This document shows, one piece after another, positions 36,346-45,201 of a stretch of 64,000 nucleotides of DNA. This DNA comes from Gammaproteobacteria bacterium (GTDB taxonomy: Bacteria > Pseudomonadota > Gammaproteobacteria > Burkholderiales > Sulfuricellaceae), in contig JAHJJI010000104.1 in the NCBI GenBank assembly GCA_018823025.1, positions 1 through 64,000 of the forward strand. The letters are read 5' to 3'. A program made the position numbers and the translations under genes. The notes beneath the pieces are model-generated. The model did no database searches and had not been told where the DNA came from. It saw only the letters and a list, made by a program, of their open reading frames with translations. Every line of letters begins with the position of its first letter. Within the stretch, counting starts at the first letter, position 1.

Positions 36346-36771
36346 CTATTTCGACTTGATCACCGTCAGCAGGTCACGCTTGTGCTCTTCCTCCTGGATC
36401 AGGATATCCTCGAGCACCCGGCGCAAACCATACTCCTTGAGCGCCTCAGCCTGGGAAATCCGTTCTTTGTAGCGATTGATGGCATTGTCCTCGCCCTTTA
36501 GATCCTGCTTCAGCATCGCCAGGCTGTCGCTGTCGGTTTCGCGCTTTTCCACGTCCACCGTGGGCACCCCACCCAGAAAATCAATCTGGTCGGACAGCAT
36601 AACGGCGTGCATCATCTCCTCCTGAGAGTGAATGATCAATTCCTTCTGGATCGATTCGTACTGAGCACCGGTGATCGCGGAAGCATGCTGGACGTACTGA
36701 ACAGCCGCGGCGTATTCCCACTCCAAGTCTTTGTTGAGTTCTGCTAGCAGTTTCTTTTTGGTGATTTTCAT
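36346..36771 (-). CDS. ferritin-like protein (bacterioferritin family)
   Basis: A 141-residue four-helix protein of the ferritin-like superfamily. Di-iron ligands are in LEWEYAAAVQYVQHA (E near residue 17), HSQEEMMHAVML (E and H near 51-55), and EDILIQEEEHKRDLL near the C-terminus. It may store or detoxify iron. It is shorter than standard bacterioferritin (about 158) and no haem methionine can be assigned. The ATG at 36771 follows AAAGGAGAG. The methyltransferase gene lies upstream on the same strand, 41 bases away. Confidence 0.8.
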   Translation of the reverse strand: MKITKKKLLAELNKDLEWEYAAAVQYVQHASAITGAQYESIQKELIIHSQEEMMHAVMLSDQIDFLGGVPTVDVEKRETDSDSLAMLKQDLKGEDNAINRYKERISQAEALKEYGLRRVLEDILIQEEEHKRDLLTVIKSK

Positions 36772-36812
36772 ATCCAACTCTCCTTTAGAATGAATCTAAA
36801 TTCAATATAGAC

Positions 36813-37418
36813 CTAAAAACCCTTGCGTGCCACCAAGTCCACCAGTGCCGACATGCCGCAGTGCCCCTCCCCTTCGCAAATCTCGTCGTCATGTTCGGCG
36901 AGATGAAGAATTTCCATGGTGGAAAATTCCCCGCGCAGAGTTTCCGCCGTGTACAGATTTTCCACACTGGAAGGACCGCCAGTCTGGTATTCCAGCTGCT
37001 TTGGCCGGTAGCCCTGCAGGATCAGCAAGCCGCCCGGCTTGAGAGCGCGCAACATCAGTTCATTCAGGATGCGTCGCTGCTCCGGGCCAACAAACTGGGT
37101 GAAAATCGCCACCACGGCATCAAAGCGGTTTTCACCCCAGTTCCAGGCAAACAGATCGCTGATTTCGTGGCGCACAGTCACACCGTATTGCCCCGCCAAC
37201 CGTTGCGCCTTTTCCACGGCGATCGGGGAAAAATCCACCGCCGTCACGTCCAGCCCCTGCCGGCCAAGCCAGACGCCGTTACGACCCTCGCCATCGGCCA
37301 CGGCCAGAACGCTTTGCCCTGGCTTGAAGCGGTGAAGCTGCGAGACCAGAAAAGCGTTAGGTTCAGTGCCGTAGAAAAATTCGGCGCCGCTATAGCGCTG
37401 GTTCCATATTTCTTTCAA
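36813..37418 (-). CDS. class I SAM-dependent methyltransferase, TehB-like
   Basis: A 201-residue methyltransferase. Motif I is SVLAVADGEGRNGVWLGRQG (about residues 38-57), then VTAVDFSPIAVEKAQRL and the post-core FDAVVAIFTQFVGPEQR and LKPGGLLILQGY. The start MKEIWNQRYSGAEFFYG is common in TehB and thiopurine-type methyltransferases that act on small thiols or oxyanions. Substrate unknown. It overlaps dsbC by four bases, so translation is coupled; the pair recurs in related bacteria. Confidence 0.85.
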   Translation of the reverse strand: MKEIWNQRYSGAEFFYGTEPNAFLVSQLHRFKPGQSVLAVADGEGRNGVWLGRQGLDVTAVDFSPIAVEKAQRLAGQYGVTVRHEISDLFAWNWGENRFDAVVAIFTQFVGPEQRRILNELMLRALKPGGLLILQGYRPKQLEYQTGGPSSVENLYTAETLRGEFSTMEILHLAEHDDEICEGEGHCGMSALVDLVARKGF

Positions 37419-38155
37419 CGTTGCGGCCTTTCCCCGTTAAGCAGCTTTTCCAGATTGGCGGCTGGAATCATACCGGGAACACGCATCCCGTCGGCGAAGA
37501 TGATCGTAGGCGTGCCATTGATCTTAAGCTTTTGGCCCAGCTCGGCGATTTTCGCCAATGGATTTTCGCACTTGCCGCCCGCCTGTGGCACAGTTCCCTT
37601 CTGAATCAGATCTTCCCACGCCTTGACGCGATCAGGCGCACACCATACCGCCTTGGCCTTGTCTCCGGCCTGGGGATGGAGACTGGCGATCGGATAGAGA
37701 AAAGTGTAGATCGTCACATCGGTGACCTTTTCCAGTTCCGCATCGAGCTTCCTGCAATACGGACAATCCGGGTCGGAGAACACAGCCAGTTTGCGCTTGC
37801 CGTTACCCTTCACCTGTTTGATTGCCGACTCCAGCGGCAGCGTATCGAACTTTACCCGCATCAGGTCGCGCACCCGCTCCTCGGTCACGTTACGCTGGGT
37901 CTTGGCGTCGATCAGGTTGCCGACAAGAATGAAGCTGGCATTTTTGTCCGTGTAGAAAACCTGGCTTCCCTCCATGACGGCTTCATACAGGCCACCGTAT
38001 TGGGTTTTTTGCAGGCTATCGAGCTTGATATCGGGAAACCTTTTCTGAATGGCGGCCTTAACCGCCACTTCATCCACACCCAGCTTGGTATCAGCCAGTG
38101 CCGCGCCGGCAAAGAAAAAGCCCGACACCAGGCAAACCAAAAATTTTGAACGCAT
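37415..38155 (-). CDS. dsbC: thiol:disulfide interchange protein DsbC
   Basis: Periplasmic disulfide isomerase. The 246-residue protein has a signal peptide (MRSKFLVCLVSGFFFAGAALA), an N-terminal dimerisation domain (about residues 22-80) and a thioredoxin domain with the active site D-C-P-Y-C in SDPDCPYCRKL; the cis-proline loop is NGTPTIIFADG. The ATG at 38155 follows GAAGGAA. It probably belongs to pepP-ubiH-dsbC-methyltransferase on the minus strand. Confidence 0.95.
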   Translation of the reverse strand: MRSKFLVCLVSGFFFAGAALADTKLGVDEVAVKAAIQKRFPDIKLDSLQKTQYGGLYEAVMEGSQVFYTDKNASFILVGNLIDAKTQRNVTEERVRDLMRVKFDTLPLESAIKQVKGNGKRKLAVFSDPDCPYCRKLDAELEKVTDVTIYTFLYPIASLHPQAGDKAKAVWCAPDRVKAWEDLIQKGTVPQAGGKCENPLAKIAELGQKLKINGTPTIIFADGMRVPGMIPAANLEKLLNGERPQR

Positions 38156-38185
38156 TACAATTTCCTTCAAGGTAAAAAAATTTAA

Positions 38186-39364
38186 TTAGTTGAGATGCCG
38201 CCCCACCGCATGCTGCACCAGGCCGTTTTTCAGCCAGGGCAAGCTGCCGGTAAGGGAAAGGCCCAGATTGCGCGCCAGCTTCAGTGCCGGGTTACGATTG
38301 TTGAACAACTTTTGCAGCCCATCGGTAACCATCTGCATTGCCAGAATGTCCGCCTTGCGCGCCCGCTCATAGCGACGCAGCAGGAAATAATCGCCGCAGT
38401 CCGGCTGAGGGCCACGATCCTTCAGTACTTTTGCCAGCTCCCGGGCATCCTGAAACCCCAGGTTGACGCCCTGTCCCGCAAGCGGATGAACGTTGTGGGC
38501 GGCGTCTCCGATCAGTGCCACCCGAGGTTGGACCAGGTGTTCCAGATGCAGCAAGCGCAGCGGAAACGCAGCAGGCTTGCTGAGCAGTTTCAATTCACCC
38601 AGGGCGCTGAGGCTCGCCTCCTGCACCTGATGGCAGAACTCATCCGGCTGCAGTGCCATCAGTTCGGCCGCACGCTCCTCGAACGCTGTCCAGACGATCG
38701 AAATACGATTGCCCGGCAGTGGCAGGAAGGCCAGCACGCCGTCGCCACGGAACCACTCCCAGGCAGCATCGCCATGGGGCAGTTCGGTTTCGAAATTGGC
38801 AATCACCCCCATCTGGCGGTAGGGAGCAGGCTCGGCATCCATTCCGGCCTGCGAACGTACCCAGGATTCCCGCCCATCCGCGCCGACCATCAGCGGAGCA
38901 CGCAATTCGCGGCCATCTTCCAGGCGCAGTACAGCGATTTCTTCCTGCAGCCTCATGCTGGCGCAGCGTGCCGGGCAGAACAACTCGAGGTTTTCCTGCC
39001 GCTGCAGCGCCTGCCACAGGCCGTACTGCATATGGCGCACTTCCGCAATCACCGCCAATTCGGACAGCCCGGATTGATGAGCGTCGAAATCCAGATTGGC
39101 TTTCCCGTCATCGCCGTAAATATGCATACCCAGCACCGGGGCAATGCGGGCGGCATCGAACTGCTGCCAGGCCCCGCTTTCGCTGAGGAATTCGATGCTG
39201 CCCGGACTGATGGCGTAGACCCGGCTGGTCCACTCCGGCGCTGGTGCAGTCGGCGCAATGCCTTCCACCAGCGCTAGTTTCAGCCCGCTGTCTTTCATCG
39301 CCTGTGCGAACGACGCGCCAACCAAACCGGCACCCACAATAATGATGTCGAATTCGTCGCTCAT
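38186..39364 (-). CDS. UbiH/UbiF/COQ6 family FAD-dependent hydroxylase
   Basis: A 392-residue flavoprotein monooxygenase for ubiquinone ring hydroxylation. It has the FAD-binding GxGxxG motif in DIIIVGAGLVGASFAQAM, the DG motif in APLMVGADGRESWVR and the second FAD site VALIGDAAHNVHPLAGQGVNLGFQD. Position of hydroxylation (C1, C5 or C6) cannot be read; Coq7 at 8.9 kb already covers C6. It overlaps pepP by four bases, the usual pepP-ubiH pair. Confidence 0.93.
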   Translation of the reverse strand: MSDEFDIIIVGAGLVGASFAQAMKDSGLKLALVEGIAPTAPAPEWTSRVYAISPGSIEFLSESGAWQQFDAARIAPVLGMHIYGDDGKANLDFDAHQSGLSELAVIAEVRHMQYGLWQALQRQENLELFCPARCASMRLQEEIAVLRLEDGRELRAPLMVGADGRESWVRSQAGMDAEPAPYRQMGVIANFETELPHGDAAWEWFRGDGVLAFLPLPGNRISIVWTAFEERAAELMALQPDEFCHQVQEASLSALGELKLLSKPAAFPLRLLHLEHLVQPRVALIGDAAHNVHPLAGQGVNLGFQDARELAKVLKDRGPQPDCGDYFLLRRYERARKADILAMQMVTDGLQKLFNNRNPALKLARNLGLSLTGSLPWLKNGLVQHAVGRHLN

Positions 39365-40668
39365 ATAACCCCCGCCATGACTGCTTCAACTTCGGCAACC
39401 GTTTTCGGCGCGGCCTGGGTCAGAATTTCGCAACCCTCGACCGTCACCAGCACGTCGTCCTCGATGCGGATACCGATATTCCACAGATGCTCCGGCACGC
39501 CTTCTCCGGGCCGTATGTAGCAGCCGGGTTCGACGGTCAGCACCATGCCTGCTTCCAGCTTGCGCCACTCTCCGCTTTTCTTGTAGTCGCCTACGTCATG
39601 CACATCCATCCCTAGCCAGTGGCCGGTCTTGTGCATGTAGAAGCGCTTGTAATCGCCCGATTCCAGCAGCCCGTCCACGCTTCCCGTCCACAGGCCAAGG
39701 TCTATCATGCCCTGCACCAGCACCTTGAGGGCAGCCTGGTGCGGATCATCCCAGCTGGCACCGATTTTGACGGCACCGATTGCTGCCGCCTGTGCGGCCA
39801 GCACCATCTCGTACACTTCCTTCTGCGCGGCGCTGTAGCGCCCGTTGACCGGAAAGGTGCGGGTGATATCGGCAGCGTAACCATCCAGTTCGCAGCCGGC
39901 ATCGATCAGCAGCAGATCGCCATCCCTGAGTACAGCACTGTTATCCACGTAATGCAGCACGCAGGCATTGGCGCCGCCCGCCACGATGGACGAATACGCC
40001 GGCGCCTGCGCACCCTGGCGACGAAAATCATGCAGCAAGCCCGCTTCGATTTCATATTCGTATCCCCCAGGCCGGACCTGCTGCATGGCACGGCAGTGCG
40101 CGGCGGTGGAAATTTCGGCAGCGCGGCGCATGGTGGCAATTTCCTCGGCGCTTTTGATCAGCCGCATTTCGTCCAGCAGCACGCGCACGTCCCTGATTGC
40201 GGACGGTGCCGCAACGCCGTTGCGCACCTCGGCCCGCACCGCGTTGAGCCAGCCCACTGCCCGCGCATCCCAGGCGCTGTCGGCACCGAGATGGAAATGC
40301 AGACTGGGCTGGTCGGCGAGCAGCTTGGTCATCATCTCGTCCAGCATGGCGATGGGATGAGCCTCATCGAAGCCGAAAGCCTCGCATGCCGCCTCCGGAC
40401 CATAGCGAAATCCGTCCCAGACTTCGCGCTCGGGGTTTTTCTCACGACAGAACAGGATGCTTTTAGGTGCAACTCCGGCGACCAGAACCAGCACAGCATC
40501 AGGTTCGCCAAAGCCAGTCAGGTAATGAAAATAGCTGTCGAATCGATAAGGATAACTGCTATCACGATTACGGGAGCGCTCAGGCGCAGTGGGGATCACC
40601 GCCACGCCGTCCTGCATCTGTTCGGCCAGCCGGCGGCGCCGCTGAGTGTATATCGGGGTGTTCATCAT
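39361..40668 (-). CDS. pepP: Xaa-Pro aminopeptidase
   Basis: Removes N-terminal residues next to proline. The 435-residue protein has an N-terminal creatinase-like domain (about 1-170) and a C-terminal pita-bread M24 domain with the two-metal ligands: DAGCELDGYAADITRTFPV (two D), GHWLGMDVHDVGDY (H), VLTVEPGCYI (E) and IGIRIEDDVLVT (E). Two ATG codons (40668, 40665) are in tandem after AGGAT. It starts four to seven bases after murU, and overlaps ubiH at the other end. Confidence 0.96.
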   Translation of the reverse strand: MMNTPIYTQRRRRLAEQMQDGVAVIPTAPERSRNRDSSYPYRFDSYFHYLTGFGEPDAVLVLVAGVAPKSILFCREKNPEREVWDGFRYGPEAACEAFGFDEAHPIAMLDEMMTKLLADQPSLHFHLGADSAWDARAVGWLNAVRAEVRNGVAAPSAIRDVRVLLDEMRLIKSAEEIATMRRAAEISTAAHCRAMQQVRPGGYEYEIEAGLLHDFRRQGAQAPAYSSIVAGGANACVLHYVDNSAVLRDGDLLLIDAGCELDGYAADITRTFPVNGRYSAAQKEVYEMVLAAQAAAIGAVKIGASWDDPHQAALKVLVQGMIDLGLWTGSVDGLLESGDYKRFYMHKTGHWLGMDVHDVGDYKKSGEWRKLEAGMVLTVEPGCYIRPGEGVPEHLWNIGIRIEDDVLVTVEGCEILTQAAPKTVAEVEAVMAGVI

Positions 40669-40671
40669 ATC

Positions 40672-41361
40672 CTATTCAGAGTGCGCGTCCCGCCCGGAGT
40701 TCCGCAGCAAGCCATCCAGCGCCTGGAGCCGCTGCGGCGTGCCGATATCCAGCCACAAGCCGTGGTAATGCTCGCCACCGACCCGTCCCGCGGCCATCTG
40801 TTCGCGCAGCAGCGGAGCGAGCCTGGCTTTCGTCCCACGGGCAATAGCCGAAAACAATTCCGGGCGGTAAATCCCTATCCCGCTGAATGTGAGTTTGTGC
40901 TCGCCATCATCCAGCACCTTGCCCTGCCTTAATGCAAAATCCCCATCGGGGTGGTGATCGGGATTATCCACCAGTACCAGCCAGGCCGAAAACTCACCCA
41001 GTTCACGCGGCAGGGTAGTGAAGTCATAGTCGCAGAAAATATCGCCGTTGACCACCAGGAAGGGCTCCGACCCCAGCAGCGGCATGGCGTTGGCGATGCC
41101 GCCAGCGGTCTCCAGCGCTTCAATCTCGGGAGAATAGCGAACACTCACCCCGAAACGACTACCATCACCCAGGGCCGCCTCGATCTTCCCTCCGAGGTGG
41201 GCGTGGTTGATGATCAGCTCCGTGAAACCGGCCCGCGCCAGTTTTTCGATGTGCCAGATGATCAGCGACTTTCCTCCCGCCTCCAACAAAGGTTTAGGCG
41301 TGAGATCGGTGAGTGGCCGCATACGCTCGCCACGCCCGGCAGCGAGGATCATGGCTTTCAT
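40672..41361 (-). CDS. murU: N-acetylmuramate-1-phosphate uridylyltransferase
   Basis: Makes UDP-MurNAc from MurNAc-1-phosphate in the recycling bypass that avoids fosfomycin-sensitive MurA. The 229-residue nucleotidyltransferase has the signature MILAAGRGERMRPLTDLTPKPLLE, then the metal-site VVNGDIFCDYDF and the family C-terminal HGLWLDIGTPQRL. The neighbour amgK upstream supports MurU over a generic sugar transferase. Repeat copy 8 separates the two genes. Confidence 0.92.
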   Translation of the reverse strand: MKAMILAAGRGERMRPLTDLTPKPLLEAGGKSLIIWHIEKLARAGFTELIINHAHLGGKIEAALGDGSRFGVSVRYSPEIEALETAGGIANAMPLLGSEPFLVVNGDIFCDYDFTTLPRELGEFSAWLVLVDNPDHHPDGDFALRQGKVLDDGEHKLTFSGIGIYRPELFSAIARGTKARLAPLLREQMAAGRVGGEHYHGLWLDIGTPQRLQALDGLLRNSGRDAHSE

Positions 41362-41368
41362 GATAATC

Positions 41369-41450
41369 TCACCGCAAAAGACGCAAAGGAACGCGAAGGA
41401 AAGCTTTACCTCGTTTCCCCTTGCGAACCTTTGCGTCCTTTGCGGTAAAT
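41369..41450. repeat. dispersed inverted repeat, copy 8
   Basis: Left arm 41369-41402 (CTCACCGCAAAAGACGCAAA and on) and right arm 41414-41450. It lies between amgK and murU and is the only copy found outside 8.8-19.8 kb. Confidence 0.88.
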
Positions 41451-41454
41451 AACC

Positions 41455-42453
41455 TCAAAAGGTATACCCTACCACGGCCTGCCTGTTCTCAAGCTCGTCC
41501 AGCAGCTTCAGCAGCGGACCCAACTCGCGGTAGCGCTCGCACACCTTGCGCAAGTAAGCCATCACCAACGGCATGTCTTTCAGGTAATTCTCCTTGCCAT
41601 CGCGATGGCAAAGCCGGGCGAAGATGCCTAGCACTTTGATATGGCGCTGCACGCCCATCCATTCAAAATCGCGGTAAAACTCGGCAAAGTCGCGCGACAC
41701 CGGCAGCCCCGCTTTCTTCGCCTTTTCCCAATAGCGTATCGTCCAGTCCAGCACCCGCTCCTCCTCCCAGTGGATATAAGCATCCTTGAACAAGGAAACC
41801 AGGTCGTAAGTAATCGGCCCGTATACCGCATCCTGAAAATCCAGTATGCCCGGCTCATCGCCGTCTACCATCAGATTACGGGAATGGTAGTCACGGTGTA
41901 CGAACACCTTGGGTTGAGACAGGTTGTTGTGCAGGATCTGGGTAAAAGCGCCATCCAGAGTTTCCGCCTGGGAGCGGGTCAGCTCAATCTGCAAGTGCTT
42001 GCTCACGTACCAATCCGGGAACAACCGCATTTCGCGCAGCAACAATGCTTCGTCGTAGTCCGGCAGCACAGCCGGGCGACTGGCCAGCTGAATATTGATC
42101 AGCGCTCCGGCAGCAGCGGCATATAAGGTATCCGCTGCCACCTCGTCCTGATTCAGCGCGTCCAGATAAGTCGTGCTGCCCAGGTCGGTCAGCAGCAGAA
42201 AACCTTGCTGCAAGTCCTGCGCCAGAATGTGCGGCACGCGGACGCCCGCCTCCCGCAACAGTTCCGCCACATGAATGAAAGGCCGGCAATCCTCGAGTTC
42301 CGGTGGCGCATCCATCACGATCAGCGAGCGATCCGGCAGGCTCACCCGAAAGTAGCGGCGGAAGCTGGCATCGGCCGACGCCGGGGCTAGCGTATAAGAT
42401 GCGCTAGGTAACTGTGGCTTCAGCCAGTTTTCAAGTAATTCAAGGCGGTCCAT
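41455..42453 (-). CDS. amgK: anomeric N-acetylmuramate/N-acetylglucosamine kinase
   Basis: Phosphorylates MurNAc and GlcNAc at C1, feeding MurU. The 332-residue protein is of the aminoglycoside phosphotransferase fold: catalytic loop HRDYHSRNLMV (about residue 190) and metal loop GILDFQDAVYGPITYDLVSLFKD. The N-terminal DASFRRYF stretch is typical for AmgK. It is followed by murU after repeat copy 8, and divergent from lptD, the standard betaproteobacterial and Pseudomonas arrangement. Confidence 0.93.
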   Translation of the reverse strand: MDRLELLENWLKPQLPSASYTLAPASADASFRRYFRVSLPDRSLIVMDAPPELEDCRPFIHVAELLREAGVRVPHILAQDLQQGFLLLTDLGSTTYLDALNQDEVAADTLYAAAAGALINIQLASRPAVLPDYDEALLLREMRLFPDWYVSKHLQIELTRSQAETLDGAFTQILHNNLSQPKVFVHRDYHSRNLMVDGDEPGILDFQDAVYGPITYDLVSLFKDAYIHWEEERVLDWTIRYWEKAKKAGLPVSRDFAEFYRDFEWMGVQRHIKVLGIFARLCHRDGKENYLKDMPLVMAYLRKVCERYRELGPLLKLLDELENRQAVVGYTF

Positions 42454-42588
42454 TTAATCTCGCATTGCGTAAAAGCCTAATTTGTGCGATTTTATCACCG
42501 ATACCTGCCCAAATAATAACGAGCGCACAAGATAGCCTCGATCCGCGTCCACTTGGCGCTGAGCGAGGCTGTTGCCATATTGTAGAAC

Positions 42589-45201
42589 ATGAAAAAACCT
42601 TTCCGCGAACAGCCACTGCCGCGTATGGCCGGATTATTCCATGGCTTCCGCCCTACACCGCTGGCATTCGCCCTGTTCTGGCTGTTCCCTGCCGCATCGC
42701 AGGCCGCACTGGGCCTGCCATCACTCCAGATTGACCCCGTTCTGCTGCAACCCGCTCCCAAGGCCATACCGGCACCAAAACGTGAACCGGTTACCGCTCA
42801 GCCCCCCACTGTTCCCGAGGCAGCAAGACCCGTGGCGCCTGTTGCCGAAATTCTGTCAGCCCCAGTAACAACACCTGTCCAAACAAAGCAGGTCATCATG
42901 GAAGTCGGGGGAAAGACACTGGTCACGCCGAAACCTGTTGCCATACCGGCTGAGTCCGAAGTGGCTGAAGCACCGGCGACACCCGCTCAGGTAACGGAAG
43001 ATATCCCACTATCGCTCAAGCCAAGCCGGAGCCTGACCTTGAATCCACCGTCAGGCACGTCTTCCATGCCGGTTTTCATCGGCGGAATGCGCATCCAGGG
43101 CCATCATGACATCGAGACAGAAGTCATCGGCGAAGCGGAGTTGCGCCAATGGGGCCAAGTCATCAGTGCTGATCTGCTGCGCTACAACAAACCCGAAGAC
43201 GAAGTTTTCGCCCAAGGCAATGTACGCATCGAACAGAAGGGCGACATCACCGAAGGACCCGAACTTAAACTCAAACTGACAAGCAAGGAAGGTTACCTGA
43301 AGCAACCGGCATTCCAACTGACCGAGCAAAAGCCGGCGGGGCGCGGAAATGCGAGCATGCTGTTGTTCGAGGGAGAAAACCAATACCGGATGGAGGATGC
43401 GCGTTACACGACCTGCCAGGCCGGATCTGATGACTGGTACCTCCACGCCAGCGACCTCGAAATCAACCGCACTACTCAGGTAGGAACGGCAAGCCACGCT
43501 TACATCGACTTCATGAGCGTGCCTATCCTCTACACGCCATGGATGAATTTCTCACTCAACAGCGAGCGAAAATCTGGCTTGCTCAGCCCTAGCTATGGCA
43601 GCACCGTCAATAGTGGCGCGGAGTTTTCCCTGCCCTATTACTGGAATATCGCACCTAACCGCGACGCCACCATCACGCCCCGATTCATGACCAAGCGCGG
43701 CATGCAACTGAAGAGCGAGATGCGTTATCTGGATCCAAAATACGCCGGGACTGCAAACCTTGAAATCCTGCCCAACGACCAAGTGGCAAATCTGGATCGC
43801 AGCTTCATGTCTCTGAAGCATAATCACAACCTGGGCAACGGCTGGACGGGGATGCTGAACCTGGAGAGAGCCTCCGACGACAATTATTTCAGGGATCTGA
43901 GCACCAACATCGGCGTCACCTCGCAAATCAACTTGTTGCGTGACGGCATGCTTTCCAATGTGGGCGCCTATGGAAACATGAACTGGAATTTCTCGGCGCG
44001 CTCGCAGAGCTTCCAGACCCTGCAGGACCCACAGGCGCTGGTCGTCACACCCTACCGCCGCACCCAGATGCTGTTGAACGGCGCCCGCACAGTCAACTGG
44101 AGTGGAAACAATCTGGGTCCGGGGGCCGTCCTGGCACTGAACAGCGAGGTAGTCAACTTCTCCCACCCCAGCCTGCCAGGCGCCAGACGCTTCAGCCTGT
44201 ACCCCAGCGTCAGCCTGCCGCTAACTCCGATTTACGGCTATATCACACCGAAGATCGGGGTGCACAGCACCAGCTACAGCTTCGACAACAGCATCACCAC
44301 GCAGCCGGACGTCAATCGCACCCTGCCTATTTTCAGCGTCGACAGCGGCCTGTACTTCGAACGCGATATCAACCTGTTCGGCTCAGATTATCAGCAGACG
44401 CTGGAGCCCCGGCTGTATTATGTTCGCACGCCTTACAGCGACCAGAGCCAGATTCCGGTATTCGATTCCGGCGACATCGGATTCGGCATTCCGCAGATAT
44501 TCTCTGAAAACCGCTTCGCCGGGGTAGACAGAATCAGCGACGCCAACCAGGTCACGCTGGGCGTCACCTCGCGCTTCTTCGAGGAAGCCGGCATCGAGCG
44601 CCTGCGTGGCACACTTGCTCAACGCTACTATCTGAGCTTGCCCCAGGTCACGTTACCAGGAGGAATACCTCCCAGCAGAAAATATTCCGACCTGCTCACC
44701 TCAGTCGGCGGCCGGATCACGAATGCACTGACTCTAGACAGCTTGTGGCAGTACGACCCCGAGTTGAAACAAACCGGCAACTTTTCGCTCACCGGTCGCT
44801 ATCTGCCCGCACCGGGCAAGATCATCAATGTCAGTTACCGCTATACTCCGGCCACCCTCATCGCCCCGATAGGCATCAAGCAGATCGACACTTCCGCGCA
44901 GTGGCCTCTGACCGGACGCTGGAGCGGGCTGGCCAGATGGAACCATTCAATACTCGACAGCAAGAATCTGGAAACCCTGGCCGGTCTCGAATACAATGCA
45001 GGTTGCTGGGCGTTCCGGGCGGTCGTGCACAGCTTCGCCACCACTACTTCGCAACGCAGCGACTCCATCTTTTTCCAGCTGGAGCTAAACGGAATCGGTA
45101 CTATCGGCTCGAATCCTTTAGACGTGCTCAAACGCAATATTTATGGCTATACCCAAACCACCCAAATCTCCAATGAAAACAACATTACCGAATCCCGTTA
45201 A
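42589..45201 (+). CDS. lptD: LPS assembly protein LptD
   Basis: Outer-membrane barrel that inserts lipopolysaccharide together with LptE. The 870-residue protein has a long N-terminus with a signal helix (about residues 18-40), a Pro/Ala-rich linker (about 45-140) longer than usual, the OstA jellyroll (about 190-300, EVFAQGNVRIEQKGDI) and the C-terminal barrel (FSLNSERKSGLLSPSYGS, RFMTKRGMQLKSEMRYL). Cysteines in ARYTTCQAGSDD and LEYNAGCWAFR may form the plug disulfide. Its end overlaps surA by 29 bases. Confidence 0.95.
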   Translation: MKKPFREQPLPRMAGLFHGFRPTPLAFALFWLFPAASQAALGLPSLQIDPVLLQPAPKAIPAPKREPVTAQPPTVPEAARPVAPVAEILSAPVTTPVQTKQVIMEVGGKTLVTPKPVAIPAESEVAEAPATPAQVTEDIPLSLKPSRSLTLNPPSGTSSMPVFIGGMRIQGHHDIETEVIGEAELRQWGQVISADLLRYNKPEDEVFAQGNVRIEQKGDITEGPELKLKLTSKEGYLKQPAFQLTEQKPAGRGNASMLLFEGENQYRMEDARYTTCQAGSDDWYLHASDLEINRTTQVGTASHAYIDFMSVPILYTPWMNFSLNSERKSGLLSPSYGSTVNSGAEFSLPYYWNIAPNRDATITPRFMTKRGMQLKSEMRYLDPKYAGTANLEILPNDQVANLDRSFMSLKHNHNLGNGWTGMLNLERASDDNYFRDLSTNIGVTSQINLLRDGMLSNVGAYGNMNWNFSARSQSFQTLQDPQALVVTPYRRTQMLLNGARTVNWSGNNLGPGAVLALNSEVVNFSHPSLPGARRFSLYPSVSLPLTPIYGYITPKIGVHSTSYSFDNSITTQPDVNRTLPIFSVDSGLYFERDINLFGSDYQQTLEPRLYYVRTPYSDQSQIPVFDSGDIGFGIPQIFSENRFAGVDRISDANQVTLGVTSRFFEEAGIERLRGTLAQRYYLSLPQVTLPGGIPPSRKYSDLLTSVGGRITNALTLDSLWQYDPELKQTGNFSLTGRYLPAPGKIINVSYRYTPATLIAPIGIKQIDTSAQWPLTGRWSGLARWNHSILDSKNLETLAGLEYNAGCWAFRAVVHSFATTTSQRSDSIFFQLELNGIGTIGSNPLDVLKRNIYGYTQTTQISNENNITESR

